A stretch of 64,000 nt of DNA from Chryseobacterium sp. G0186 (lineage in GTDB: Bacteria; Bacteroidota; Bacteroidia; Flavobacteriales; Weeksellaceae). How positions within the stretch are numbered: the first letter of the stretch is position 1; every line of letters starts with the position of its first letter. Positions 36,123-45,548 of this stretch are shown here, in pieces. Location of the stretch: positions 310,001 to 374,000 of the forward strand of contig NZ_CP033918.1 in assembly GCF_003815675.1 (NCBI RefSeq), given 5' to 3'. Made by a program: the position numbers and the translations under genes. The notes under the pieces were generated by a model. The model saw nothing but the letters and a program-made list of their open reading frames with translations. It was not told where the DNA came from and did not search any database.

Positions 36123-38960
36123 ATGAATGTAAAAATATCGAGAAGCCTGGGAGTGATTGCCGTCCTCTATTTTACGGCTAACTTTAGTGCCCAAACCAAG
36201 AAGGACACGGTTTCGAAAGAAAACAAAATAGAAGAGATTGTAATGATTGGATATGGAGGGGTTAAAAAGCAAAATCTTACGAGCGCTGTCTCCACGGTAA
36301 AAGCTGATGCCTTTGATGATCGGCCTATTTACAGTGTAGGGCAGGCATTGCAAGGGCAAGCTGCGGGGGTGAATGTAACCCAGTCCTCTGGAAAGCCCGG
36401 AGCAGGGATAGAGGTAAAGATCAGGGGGAACAACTCACTTTCTTCGTCAGTAAGCCCTTTGTATGTGGTGGATGGGATACAGACCAATGACATCAGCGGC
36501 ATCAATACTGATGATATTCTCGATATGACCATTCTTAAGGATGCATCTTCTACAGCAATTTATGGGATCAATGGTTCCTCCGGAGTTGTGATTATTACAA
36601 CCAAGAGAGGAAAGATGGGAAAACCTCAGTTGAACTTTAATGCTTATTGGGGATTTTCTAAAACCATGAAAAATATTGATGTTCTTAATCAGGATCAGTA
36701 TAGATCGTTGCTGGGAGATATCAAGCTGAATGGTGGCGGGGATTACCTTTCTACAGCGAGCAATCCTCGTTATGCAGGGATTAATACAGATTGGACAAAA
36801 GAAGTTTTTCAAACAGGTTTTGACCAAAATTATAACGTAAATTATGCCTTTGGTAATGAAAGTGTTAAAGCTTATGCTGCACTTGGCTATCAGGACATTG
36901 ACGGAGTCATTAAACCCGCAAGGTTTCAAAGGACATCAGCGAAAATGAATCTGGATGCGGTGATCCTGCCATGGTTAAAATTGAATTCAACGGTGAACTA
37001 TTTTATCACCAATCTTACCAATACTAATGATAACTTGAGTACCGCAAGAGGAGGGGTTGTTTTAAGCGCCTTCAATACCCCTACTTTTCTTCCTGTATAT
37101 GGAAATCAGGTAATGATGAACCTTTCAGATCCGGAAATATATGATCCGACGACAGGAGCAATAAAAGATGGTTATAAACCTGGGCAGTATGCTCCCAATC
37201 CTTACCAATCCTCGTGGGAAAACCCTGTAGCTTACCAATCTAGAAAAGATAAAACACTTACTCAGAGGTTTTTGAGCAATTTGGGGCTTGAAGTAAGGCT
37301 CTTAAAAGATCTTACCTGGAAACCTTCCGTTTCTTTTGATATGATAGATTCCAGAAATACTAAGTTTACAGATGGATATCAGACAAGTTATGGAAGATCA
37401 AAATTTGGAATAGGTTCTCAGGAGTTCAGCCAATTCCAGGAATATAATTTTGAAAATACGTTGAATTATACCTTGAAGAGATCCATACACGATTTCTCTT
37501 TGCTTGGAGGTATTCAGATTAATGAAAGGAACTTTCAGAGTAAATATTATGGTGGTGATAATTTCCCTAATGATACTTTTAATTTTAGCTATGATCTGGC
37601 AAAAAATCAAAGCTATGATATCCGTAAAGAAATTTTGAGACAGGTTTCATTTTTTGGAAGAGCCCTTTATACACTTAACGGTAAATATACGGTGATGGGT
37701 GTTTTCAGACAAAATGGAAACTCAGCGTTAGCTCCAGGAAATAAATGGGGGTTCTTCCCGGGTGTTTCTGCTTCATGGCTGATTTCAAAAGAAAACTTTC
37801 TAGCAGACAGCAAATTGATTAGTGAGTTGAAATTAAGAGGAGGCTGGGGAAAAACAGGAAATGCATCGGCAATTCCGGCCTATTCTCATTTCAACCTTTA
37901 CAATCCGTTCTGGACTAATGGAATTCCTGTTTATACTAACTCCCAGTCTGACAGTGGAGACCTGGCTTGGGAAACAACAACCGATACTAATGTTGGTTTA
38001 GATTTAGGTCTGCTTAGTAACCGTATCAGATTTAGCATTGATGCTTATCAAAGAAAGACAGATAACCTAATTGCTCCATTTGATATAGGACCACAGAAAC
38101 TTAGAATTTACAGAAATATTGGTTCCCTTGAAAATAAAGGATTAGAATTGTCTCTGAATACAATAAATATTAAAAATGAAAATTTTTCATGGAATACGTC
38201 ATTTAATATTTCCTTTACAAATAATAAGATAACCCATCTTAATAAGGAGCTTAGAACAATTCCTGCTGCCAGCATTGAGGGAATGGGAACCTTAGTGAGA
38301 TTTGAAGAGGGGCAGCCTCTTGGAACGTTCTATGGATATCAGACTTCAGGAGTAAACCCTGATAATGGAGATATGATGTATGTAAATGCCAGCGGAAATG
38401 TTGTGTCTTACAAGGATCTTAAACCTGAAGACAGAAGATACATAGGAAACCCTAATCCTGACTTTACTTTTGGTTTCAGTAATAATTTCAAATACAAAAA
38501 CTGGTATCTTGATATGCTGATTACAGGATCAGTAGGAAATGATATTTATAATGCAACAAGGTTTGATCTGGAGATGATGAATGATTATAAAAATCAGTCT
38601 ACAGCAGTATTAAACCGTTGGACTACTGCCGGGCAAATGACAGATGTACCAAGAGCAAATTCTGCTTCTGCACAATTTATCTCAGATCGTTTCGTGGAAG
38701 ATGGTTCTTATCTAAAATTGAAAGCAGTAACATTAGGATACAACTTCATGAGCCCCTTCAAAGGCGTTAGCAAATTGAATGTGTATGTGACAGGGCAGAA
38801 CCTTTTCACCATTACCAATTATTCAGGAATGGACCCTGAAGTTAATGCATTCAGCCCTAACAATGGTACTTCAGGTGCTGAGAGAGCTGTTTTCGGAATA
38901 GATTATGGAACCTATCCGCAGGTGAGAACCTTTGTCATCGGATTAAAAGCTAATTTTTAA
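36123..38960 (+). CDS. SusC/RagA-type TonB-linked outer-membrane transporter
   Basis: 945-residue outer-membrane importer for oligosaccharides. Signal peptide ends NFSAQ. The plug begins at EEIVMIGYGGVKKQNLTSA, the SusC TonB-box region, and contains VKIRGNNSLSSSVSPLYVVDG and ILKDASSTAIYG. The barrel ends in LKANF. Unlike most SusC proteins it lacks the N-terminal carboxypeptidase-regulatory domain before the TonB box. SusD follows after 10 nt. It probably takes up products of a beta-glucan in the locus with two GH30 enzymes. Confidence 0.95.
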   Translation: MNVKISRSLGVIAVLYFTANFSAQTKKDTVSKENKIEEIVMIGYGGVKKQNLTSAVSTVKADAFDDRPIYSVGQALQGQAAGVNVTQSSGKPGAGIEVKIRGNNSLSSSVSPLYVVDGIQTNDISGINTDDILDMTILKDASSTAIYGINGSSGVVIITTKRGKMGKPQLNFNAYWGFSKTMKNIDVLNQDQYRSLLGDIKLNGGGDYLSTASNPRYAGINTDWTKEVFQTGFDQNYNVNYAFGNESVKAYAALGYQDIDGVIKPARFQRTSAKMNLDAVILPWLKLNSTVNYFITNLTNTNDNLSTARGGVVLSAFNTPTFLPVYGNQVMMNLSDPEIYDPTTGAIKDGYKPGQYAPNPYQSSWENPVAYQSRKDKTLTQRFLSNLGLEVRLLKDLTWKPSVSFDMIDSRNTKFTDGYQTSYGRSKFGIGSQEFSQFQEYNFENTLNYTLKRSIHDFSLLGGIQINERNFQSKYYGGDNFPNDTFNFSYDLAKNQSYDIRKEILRQVSFFGRALYTLNGKYTVMGVFRQNGNSALAPGNKWGFFPGVSASWLISKENFLADSKLISELKLRGGWGKTGNASAIPAYSHFNLYNPFWTNGIPVYTNSQSDSGDLAWETTTDTNVGLDLGLLSNRIRFSIDAYQRKTDNLIAPFDIGPQKLRIYRNIGSLENKGLELSLNTINIKNENFSWNTSFNISFTNNKITHLNKELRTIPAASIEGMGTLVRFEEGQPLGTFYGYQTSGVNPDNGDMMYVNASGNVVSYKDLKPEDRRYIGNPNPDFTFGFSNNFKYKNWYLDMLITGSVGNDIYNATRFDLEMMNDYKNQSTAVLNRWTTAGQMTDVPRANSASAQFISDRFVEDGSYLKLKAVTLGYNFMSPFKGVSKLNVYVTGQNLFTITNYSGMDPEVNAFSPNNGTSGAERAVFGIDYGTYPQVRTFVIGLKANF

Positions 38961-38970
38961 ACTATTTACA

Positions 38971-40410
38971 ATGAAAATCAATAAAGCAATATATTATCTA
39001 TTGGGAGCATCAGTTATTTTCACTGCGGTTTCCTGTAATGATTTTTTGGATACTGAGCCAATTACAGAGCAAGGAATTCCTATTATAAATCCTTTGAAAA
39101 CAGCAGCTGATGCAGAAAACAGAATGAATACCATTTATTCCGCATTCGGAAACGAATACTGGCAGCTTGATTATTTTATGAATGGAGATGCACAGACGGA
39201 TATTTCATATGCAGGAGCAGATAACATACAAAATTTTCAGCAGGATGAATATCGTATTATTGCTACCAATTCTAATGTAGAAAGAGATTGGAAATATATA
39301 TACGGCTTCATCAATGACTGTAATATGATCCTTAATTATGTAGATGAGATTAACGATCCTGCGCTTACATCAGCTAGAAAAACTGAAATGAAAGCTGAAG
39401 CATCCATCATGAGAGCAATGTATTATTTACATGCTGTACAGTTATGGGGAGATATCCCTTTGGTCACTAAAGCCGTAATAGGAGTGAACGCTGAAAACTT
39501 TGATGAGGTGTACAGCCAGGTATATCCTGCAAGAAAAACCGTTCAGGAAGCTTATACTATGATTCTTTCCGATCTTGAAAATGCAGTTGCGAATGCCCCT
39601 GCCGCAAGTGAGAAATACAGAGCCAATAAAAACCTTGCTTATGGGCTTCTGGCTAAAGCTAATGCATCAAAACCAAACCCAGACTGGGCCAAGGTAAAAC
39701 AATATACATCCAATATTTCAGGCGTAAGTCTGTTACCGGTTTATGATCAACTTTTTGACGGAAACCATGAAGCCAATGCAGAATCTATCTTTGAAGCCAA
39801 TGGGAATGCAGGAAGTGTATGGGCATGGGGAACCTCTATGTTTTTTGGTACAGACTGGAAAAAATTTAATGTTCCTTCCAACGATATTGTGAAGACGTTT
39901 GACGACGAAGGAGATGTTCAGAGAAAAAATGCTTCCGTTAAATTCTCTCCGGTAGCCTGGTCTGATAATTATTGGCCAAGCAATACTTATCCTTTCATGT
40001 ACAAAATGAGAAAAACAGACGGCACCCAAAACTTTTATATTCTTCGTTATGCAGATATCATTTTGCTGCAGGCAGAAGCTGCTGTAAGAACAGGTGATTT
40101 CACCGGAGCGGCAGGATATCTGAATCAGGTAAGATCAAGAGTAGGGCTTTCTCCCGTTTCCATTTCCTCTGAAACAGACGGAATCGGTAAAGTGCTTAAA
40201 GAAAGAAAAATGGAACTTGCATTTGAGGGAGTTCGCTGGTTTGATTTGAAAAGAACAGGCACCGCTATTTCCATTCTTTCCCAACAGAAAGATGGTAATG
40301 GAAATATACTTCCTTATGCAGGTAATATTAATACAAACAGACTGTTATGGCCTATTCCGCAAGGACAGAGAGATAACAATCAAAACTTAACTCAAAATCC
40401 GGGTTATTAA
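38971..40410 (+). CDS. SusD/RagB family glycan-binding lipoprotein
   Basis: 479-residue surface lipoprotein: signal ends FTAVSC with Cys22 lipidated, then NDFLDTEP, the characteristic SusD N-terminus. The body is helical with TPR-like repeats, and the C-terminal ERKMELAFEGVRWFDLKR segment is the conserved SusD family signature; the ending is LTQNPGY. It forms the lid on the SusC barrel and binds the sugar. The GH30 gene follows after 2 nt. Confidence 0.95.
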   Translation: MKINKAIYYLLGASVIFTAVSCNDFLDTEPITEQGIPIINPLKTAADAENRMNTIYSAFGNEYWQLDYFMNGDAQTDISYAGADNIQNFQQDEYRIIATNSNVERDWKYIYGFINDCNMILNYVDEINDPALTSARKTEMKAEASIMRAMYYLHAVQLWGDIPLVTKAVIGVNAENFDEVYSQVYPARKTVQEAYTMILSDLENAVANAPAASEKYRANKNLAYGLLAKANASKPNPDWAKVKQYTSNISGVSLLPVYDQLFDGNHEANAESIFEANGNAGSVWAWGTSMFFGTDWKKFNVPSNDIVKTFDDEGDVQRKNASVKFSPVAWSDNYWPSNTYPFMYKMRKTDGTQNFYILRYADIILLQAEAAVRTGDFTGAAGYLNQVRSRVGLSPVSISSETDGIGKVLKERKMELAFEGVRWFDLKRTGTAISILSQQKDGNGNILPYAGNINTNRLLWPIPQGQRDNNQNLTQNPGY

Positions 40411-40412
40411 TT

Positions 40413-41837
40413 ATGGAGTTTCACAACTTATATAGTTTCTTTAAAGGTACCGCACTGCTTTGTGGGGCGGTACTTTTTCCTTTATCATGCACCTCTGTTG
40501 GCCAGAATAAAGGGAATGAAGTTCACTACTGGCTGACGAAAGGAGATGAAAGTGTAAAATTGCAGCCTCAGGCTTCAGTAAAATTTGTAAATACAGCCAA
40601 TACCTTTCAGAATATTGAAATTGACGATACCCAGAAATTTCAATATGTTGATGGTTTTGGATATACATTGACAGGCGGAAGTGTTGAGGTGATCAATCAA
40701 CTTTCTTCCTCCAAAAGAAAGGCATTGCTTCAAGAACTTTTTGGTAGTGGTAAAAATTCTATTTCCATCAGTTATTTAAGATTAAGCATTGGTGCTTCAG
40801 ATCTTGACGGAGAGGTTTTTTCCTATGATGATTTACCGGAAGGGCAGACTGATGCTTCACTTTCAAAATTCAGCTTGGCAAAAGACAAGGCTTTAATAGA
40901 AATGCTCAAAGAGATTTTAGCAATCAATCCTCACATTAAGATCATTGCTGCTCCTTGGTCAGCACCGGTTTGGATGAAAGATAACGGAAAATCCAAAGGA
41001 GGAAGCCTAAAGCCTGAATTCTACGGAGCTTATGCCCATTATTTTGTAAAATATATTCAGGGAATGAAGAAAGAGGGAATTACCATTGATGCCATTACCC
41101 CTCAAAATGAACCTTTACATCCCGGGAATAACCCTAGCTTGTATATGCCGTCTGAAAAACAGGGAGATTTTATTAAAAACCATTTAGGTCCTGTTTTTAA
41201 GGCAAATAATATCAAAACCAAAATTGTTGTTTACGATCACAACTGCAACAAACCTGAATATGCTATTGATATTCTGAAAGATCCGGAAGCCTATCAATAT
41301 ATAGATGGCTCTGCATTTCATTTGTATGAAGGTGATATTTCAGCATTAAGTAGGGTGCATGATGCCTTCCCTGATAAAAATCTATATTTTACAGAACAAT
41401 GGACAGGTGCAAAAGGAACTTTTAATGAAGATCTCAACTGGCATACGAGAAACGTAGTGATTGGCTCTATGAGAAACTGGAGTAAAACTGCTTTGGAATG
41501 GAATCTGGCCAATGATCCAAAGTACGGACCACATACAGAAGGTGGTTGTACAGAGTGTAAAGGAGCAATTACCATTTCCGACAGTGAAAATTTCACCAGA
41601 AATGTTGCTTATTACATCATCGCCCATGCCTCTAAATTTGTTCCTTCAGGGTCTCAACGCATTGCTTCAACGCAGACAAAATATTTGTCTACTGCAGCTT
41701 TTAGAACTCCGGAGGGAAAAACAGTTGTCATTGTTCAGAACGATCATAAAGCAGATGAAAATTTTAATATTAAATTTGCCGGGAAAACCGCTGCTATAAC
41801 CATTCCCGGAAGTTCAGCGGCCACGTATATTTTTTAA
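40413..41837 (+). CDS. GH30 glycoside hydrolase, GH30_3-like (putative beta-1,6-glucanase)
   Basis: 474-residue lipoprotein (LSC lipobox, Cys26) with a GH30 (beta/alpha)8 barrel and side beta domain. Catalytic residues: acid/base Glu233 in TPQNEP and nucleophile Glu328 in YFTEQWTG. The segment QYVDGFGYTLTGGS resembles subfamily 3, which contains endo-beta-1,6-glucanases. It starts 2 nt after susD. Probably surface-located and cutting beta-1,6-glucan into pieces for SusCD. Subfamily and specificity are from motif recall and not proven. Confidence 0.88.
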   Translation: MEFHNLYSFFKGTALLCGAVLFPLSCTSVGQNKGNEVHYWLTKGDESVKLQPQASVKFVNTANTFQNIEIDDTQKFQYVDGFGYTLTGGSVEVINQLSSSKRKALLQELFGSGKNSISISYLRLSIGASDLDGEVFSYDDLPEGQTDASLSKFSLAKDKALIEMLKEILAINPHIKIIAAPWSAPVWMKDNGKSKGGSLKPEFYGAYAHYFVKYIQGMKKEGITIDAITPQNEPLHPGNNPSLYMPSEKQGDFIKNHLGPVFKANNIKTKIVVYDHNCNKPEYAIDILKDPEAYQYIDGSAFHLYEGDISALSRVHDAFPDKNLYFTEQWTGAKGTFNEDLNWHTRNVVIGSMRNWSKTALEWNLANDPKYGPHTEGGCTECKGAITISDSENFTRNVAYYIIAHASKFVPSGSQRIASTQTKYLSTAAFRTPEGKTVVIVQNDHKADENFNIKFAGKTAAITIPGSSAATYIF

Positions 41838-41846
41838 ATTAAAATC

Positions 41847-43286
41847 ATGAGAAAACTAATTGTAAGTTGTTTTGTAGTAGGTGTTTTCGTCAACGTAAAT
41901 GCCCAGAATTATTGGAAAAAAAATGCAGGAAAAACAGCTAAGGTAATTCTTACCCATTCTAAGACCAATGAAAAAATGGCTGATAAAGGCTCTGTAAAGT
42001 TTGAAAAGTTCGGACAGCCAAAGGAAACAGAGGCCTGTATCTTTGTAGCTCCTGATTTTAAATATCAAAAGCTGATAGGAATAGGAGGAGCCATTACAGA
42101 TGCATCAGCAGAAACATTCTACAAAATGCCAAAGAACAAGCAAAAGGAAATTCTGGATGCCTACTTTGGAAAAGATGGATTGGGTTATACGGTTGTTCGT
42201 ACCAATATGAATTCCTGTGATTTCTCCAGCGATTCTTATACTTATGTAGAAGACAACGACACTTCCCTGAAAACATTTAATGTAGCCCATGACGAGAAAT
42301 ATAAGATTCCTATGATCCAAGAAGCTCAGAAAGCTATTGGGAATAATTTTACGTTTTATTTCTCTCCGTGGAGTCCACCTGCCTGGATGAAGTCTAATAA
42401 AAGTTTATACAAAGGCGGAAGACTGGAGAATCAATATTATCAGACCTGGGCAGATTATTATATTAAATTCATCAAAGAATACGAAAAAAGAGGAATCAAT
42501 GTTTGGGGATTAACCGTTCAGAATGAGCCTATGGCTACACAATCATGGGAATCCTGCATCTATACAGCTGAAGAAGAGGGCGAATTCTTAAAGAACAATC
42601 TAGGGCCAACCCTTTGGAAGAATGGCTACAAAGATAAAAAGGTGATGATTTGGGATCACAACAGAGATCTTATTTATCAAAGAGCTACAACAACACTCAG
42701 CGATCCCGAGACTTCAAAATATGCCCACGGAATTGGGTATCACTGGTATGAAACATGGAATAATAAAACCCAGCTTTTTGATAATCTGGCAGAAACCCAC
42801 AGAGCTTTTCCAGATAAATTCCTGGCATTTACTGAAGGGTGTAAAGAACAGTTCAAAATGGATGGAATCAGTGATGTGAGCCTTGGAGAATTGTATGGTA
42901 AAAATATGCTGAATGATTTCAATAAAGGGAATGCCCTATGGACAGACTGGAACATTCTTTTGGATGAGACCGGAGGACCCAATCACAAAGGGAACTTCTG
43001 CTTTGCTCCCATTATTGCCGATACCAAGACAGGAGATGTGCATTATACATATGAATACTACTATATCGGACATGTTTCTAAGTACATCAAACCTAAAGCA
43101 CAAAGAATTGGGAGTTCTTCCAACAGAGCTGCTTTAACATCCAGTGCTTTTATGAATGAAAACGGACAACTGGTAACCGTAATCATGAACGATTCAGATA
43201 ACGATATTGATGCCAATCTTTGGATTGAAGGAATGGCTGCCAAGTTAAATGCACCTGCGCATTCTATACAGACCGTAATTTTATAA
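41847..43286 (+). CDS. GH30 glycoside hydrolase, GH30_1-like
   Basis: 479 residues with a cleavable signal peptide (ending NVNAQ), so periplasmic or secreted, unlike the lipidated GH30 before it. Catalytic residues: acid/base Glu227 in VQNEP and nucleophile Glu330 in LAFTEGC. The GIGGAITDASAETFYKM segment resembles subfamily 1 (glucosylceramidase/beta-glucosidase-like). It starts 9 nt after the first GH30 stop. The sequences are clearly related only at family level, suggesting the pair splits work: endo-cleavage outside, beta-glucosidase activity inside. Confidence 0.88.
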   Translation: MRKLIVSCFVVGVFVNVNAQNYWKKNAGKTAKVILTHSKTNEKMADKGSVKFEKFGQPKETEACIFVAPDFKYQKLIGIGGAITDASAETFYKMPKNKQKEILDAYFGKDGLGYTVVRTNMNSCDFSSDSYTYVEDNDTSLKTFNVAHDEKYKIPMIQEAQKAIGNNFTFYFSPWSPPAWMKSNKSLYKGGRLENQYYQTWADYYIKFIKEYEKRGINVWGLTVQNEPMATQSWESCIYTAEEEGEFLKNNLGPTLWKNGYKDKKVMIWDHNRDLIYQRATTTLSDPETSKYAHGIGYHWYETWNNKTQLFDNLAETHRAFPDKFLAFTEGCKEQFKMDGISDVSLGELYGKNMLNDFNKGNALWTDWNILLDETGGPNHKGNFCFAPIIADTKTGDVHYTYEYYYIGHVSKYIKPKAQRIGSSSNRAALTSSAFMNENGQLVTVIMNDSDNDIDANLWIEGMAAKLNAPAHSIQTVIL

Positions 43287-43313
43287 CATCATATTAATAT
43301 TAGTTTAAGTGGA

Positions 43314-43345
43314 ATCGGCGGCCTCAAAGAGGCCGCCGATTATTT
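43314..43345. terminator. Strong GC-rich hairpin between convergent genes
   Basis: Perfect 12-bp stem ATCGGCGGCCTC / GAGGCCGCCGAT with a 3-nt loop AAA. It lies between GH30 and fabI, which converge. The T run is poor (TATTTTAT) on the plus strand and absent on the minus strand. Confidence 0.65.
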
Positions 43346-43368
43346 TATAACAAATGATATGGAATTAA

Positions 43369-44178
43369 TTATTCAACATCATATTTACCAATCACTTTCT
43401 GGGTAACTCCTGAACTGCTGAAACCTCCATCATGGAAAAGATTCTGCATGGTTACTTTTTTAGTAAGATCAGAGAATAAAGTTACACAGTAGTCTGCACA
43501 TTCAAGAGCTGTAGCATTTCCTAGTGGAGACATATCTTCAGCATACCCAAGGAATCCTCCAAAACCTTTCACTCCGCTACCTGCAGTGGTCATTGTAGGA
43601 GACTGAGAAACCGTATTTACACGTACTTTTCTTTCTCCCCAATAGTTTCCGAAAGTTCTTGCGATGCTTTCCAGATAAGCTTTGTTATCAGACATATCAT
43701 TGTAGTCCGGGAATGTTCTCTGAGCTGCAATATAAGTAAGAGCCAAAATACTTCCCCACTCATTCATACAGTCTTTCTCCCAAGCCACACGCATTACCTT
43801 ATGGAAAGAAACCGCTGAAATATCCCAGCCTTTTTCCAACCAATCGTAATTCATTTCTGTATAATGTTTTCCTTTTCTTACGTTGATAGACATTCCGATG
43901 GAATGTAGGATAAAGTCGATTTTACCAAATTTTGCAACAGCAGCATCAAAAAGTTTTTCAAGATCTTCGATAGAAGTAGCATCTGCAGCAATCACTTCAG
44001 AACCTGTTTTTTCGGCTAAACCATTAAGTTCTCCCATTCTCAAAGCGATAGGAGCATTAGATAAGATGAATTCTGCACCTTCCTCATGACATCTCTCAGC
44101 AACTTTCCATGCGATAGATTGTTCATTAAGGGCTCCAAATATAATTCCCTTTTTGCCTTTAAGTAAACCGTATGACAT
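43369..44178 (-). CDS. fabI: Enoyl-[acyl-carrier-protein] reductase (NADH)
   Basis: 269-residue cytoplasmic enzyme catalysing the last reduction of each fatty-acid elongation cycle (trans-2-enoyl-ACP to acyl-ACP). Short-chain dehydrogenase fold with the FabI-type GIIFGALNEQSIAWKVA N-terminus, and the active-site Tyr/Lys pair in DYNDMSDNK (Y-x6-K). Length is normal. It is the usual triclosan target. Own -7 element upstream; no other fab genes adjacent. Confidence 0.95.
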   Translation of the reverse strand: MSYGLLKGKKGIIFGALNEQSIAWKVAERCHEEGAEFILSNAPIALRMGELNGLAEKTGSEVIAADATSIEDLEKLFDAAVAKFGKIDFILHSIGMSINVRKGKHYTEMNYDWLEKGWDISAVSFHKVMRVAWEKDCMNEWGSILALTYIAAQRTFPDYNDMSDNKAYLESIARTFGNYWGERKVRVNTVSQSPTMTTAGSGVKGFGGFLGYAEDMSPLGNATALECADYCVTLFSDLTKKVTMQNLFHDGGFSSSGVTQKVIGKYDVE

Positions 44179-44202
44179 AATTTTTTAATGTTTATTGAAA
44201 TA

Positions 44203-44210
44203 CAAATGTA
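44203..44210 (-). promoter_or_regulatory. -7 element of fabI
   Basis: CAAATGTA reads TACATTTG on the minus strand (TAnnTTTG), 24 nt upstream of the fabI ATG. No -33 match seen. Confidence 0.55.
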
Positions 44211-44236
44211 GCAATAATTGTGGTTATGACATAATA

Positions 44237-44271
44237 AAAATGGAGCCTTATCAATTATAAGACTCCATTTT
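44237..44271 (-). terminator. Rho-independent terminator
   Basis: AAATGGAG-C-CTTAT pairs with ATAAG-A-CTCCATTT (one mismatch), loop CAATT, followed on the minus strand by TTTTTATT. It ends the 99-residue protein gene 28 nt downstream of its stop codon. Confidence 0.75.
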
Positions 44272-44298
44272 CTTGAAAATATTTATATGACTGAAATT

Positions 44299-44598
44299 TT
44301 AATTGGTTTTCTTGTTCCATTCTGCCTTTACATTCTCCGCAGCATCCTTGGTTTTTTCCCAAGCTTCATCCGCTTTATCCTTAATATCTTCCCAGGCATC
44401 TGATACATTAGCTTTTACCCTGTCGAGCCAATCTTCTTGAGTTGCCTCCTGATCATTATTTCGCTTTTCATTGAGGTAATCCTTGGCCTTATCTGCCAAT
44501 TCATTGATTTTCCATTTGGTTTGGTCTGCTGCATTCTGTAAAGAATTTTCTACATTGTTCACTGCATTTTCCGCTTTGTTATAATCTGAATTGTTCAT
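44299..44598 (-). CDS. Small hydrophilic helical protein, LEA/CsbD-like stress type
   Basis: 99 residues, no signal peptide, no Cys. Highly charged with repeats such as KDKADEAWEKTKDAAENVK that read as an amphipathic 11-residue-type helix, as in LEA or YtxH/CsbD-like stress proteins. Tryptophans recur at regular spacing. Probably cytoplasmic; desiccation, salt or membrane-stress protection is inferred from composition alone. It is monocistronic with its own terminator. Confidence 0.75.
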   Translation of the reverse strand: MNNSDYNKAENAVNNVENSLQNAADQTKWKINELADKAKDYLNEKRNNDQEATQEDWLDRVKANVSDAWEDIKDKADEAWEKTKDAAENVKAEWNKKTN

Positions 44599-44737
44599 AA
44601 TACTATCATTTTAATTTGGTATCATTAAATTATCAATAACCATTCCTAAAATTTGATGACTTTGTTAAACTTTTCATAATCTTTTGTTATATTTTTTCAA
44701 ATCAATCCTATCTTTATTCTAATAAATAATAAGTGTT

Positions 44738-45295
44738 ATGGAAAAAATACGTTGTGGATGGTGTGAAAAGGATGATCTGTACAGAAAGTACCATGATGAA
44801 GAGTGGGGAAGACCTGTCTATGATGATGAAACGATATTTGAGTTCCTTATCCTTGAAAGCTTTCAGGCCGGACTGAGCTGGTATACCATTCTTTCTAAAA
44901 GAGAAAACTTCAGAAAAGCTTTCGATCACTTTGATTATAAAAAAATGGCTGCTTATTCTGATATAAAGATAGAAGAGTTGATGAGCAATCCTGGAATTGT
45001 AAGAAACAGGCTTAAAATACTGGCGGCAGTTACCAATGCACAGAAATTCATGGAAGTTCAGCATGAATTCGGGAGTTTTTCCAAATATATTTGGGGCTTT
45101 ATAAATGGGAAACCAGTTGATAATAGACCTAAGGCGTTATCAGAAGTACCGGCAACAACGGAAACTTCTGATGTTATTTCTAAAGACTTAAAAAAAAGAG
45201 GATTTAAATTTGTTGGATCAACAGTGGTTTACGCTCATATGCAGGCTACCGGAATGATCAATGATCATATCGAAAACTGCTTTACAAGAAAATAA
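44738..45295 (+). CDS. tag: DNA-3-methyladenine glycosylase I
   Basis: 185-residue cytoplasmic base-excision repair enzyme that removes 3-methyladenine from alkylated DNA. Start motif RCGWCEKDDLYRKYHDEEWG and ESFQAGLSWYTIL are characteristic, with the catalytic Glu in LILESFQAGLSW. Zinc ligands are expected at Cys6, a His in YHDEEWG, and the final HxxxC (DHIENC). Length and motifs match Tag. Not part of an obvious operon. Confidence 0.93.
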   Translation: MEKIRCGWCEKDDLYRKYHDEEWGRPVYDDETIFEFLILESFQAGLSWYTILSKRENFRKAFDHFDYKKMAAYSDIKIEELMSNPGIVRNRLKILAAVTNAQKFMEVQHEFGSFSKYIWGFINGKPVDNRPKALSEVPATTETSDVISKDLKKRGFKFVGSTVVYAHMQATGMINDHIENCFTRK

Positions 45296-45520
45296 CAGAT
45301 GCTTTTTATTCAATTTATGGTGATGTTTTTTATCAATTAAATAATTCTTTATTTCCTGCGCTGATCGGAATGTTTCTTTAAAAGCTAATGAATAGAGGAT
45401 TATGTAACGTATTGAAATTAAATAATTTTCAATAAATAGTGAGTAATTCATTCTTTACTCACAGTGTGGTGTTTTTAATTACGAATTTGATAAAATAATC
45501 ACTGATTTGTTGAAAATTCG

Positions 45521-45528
45521 TATATTTG
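45521..45528 (+). promoter_or_regulatory. -7 element
   Basis: TATATTTG fits TAnnTTTG exactly, 20 nt before the ATG at 45549 of the YadA-like surface protein. No TTTG lies at the usual -33 distance. Confidence 0.6.
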
Positions 45529-45548
45529 CACTCCGAAAAACGTAGGTG

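Noticed and set aside
38971..40410. Riboswitch or tRNA near the SusCD locus or elsewhere in the window
   Set aside because: I saw no cloverleaf with a CCA-compatible acceptor stem and no conserved riboswitch core by eye; small RNAs cannot be excluded without a covariance search.
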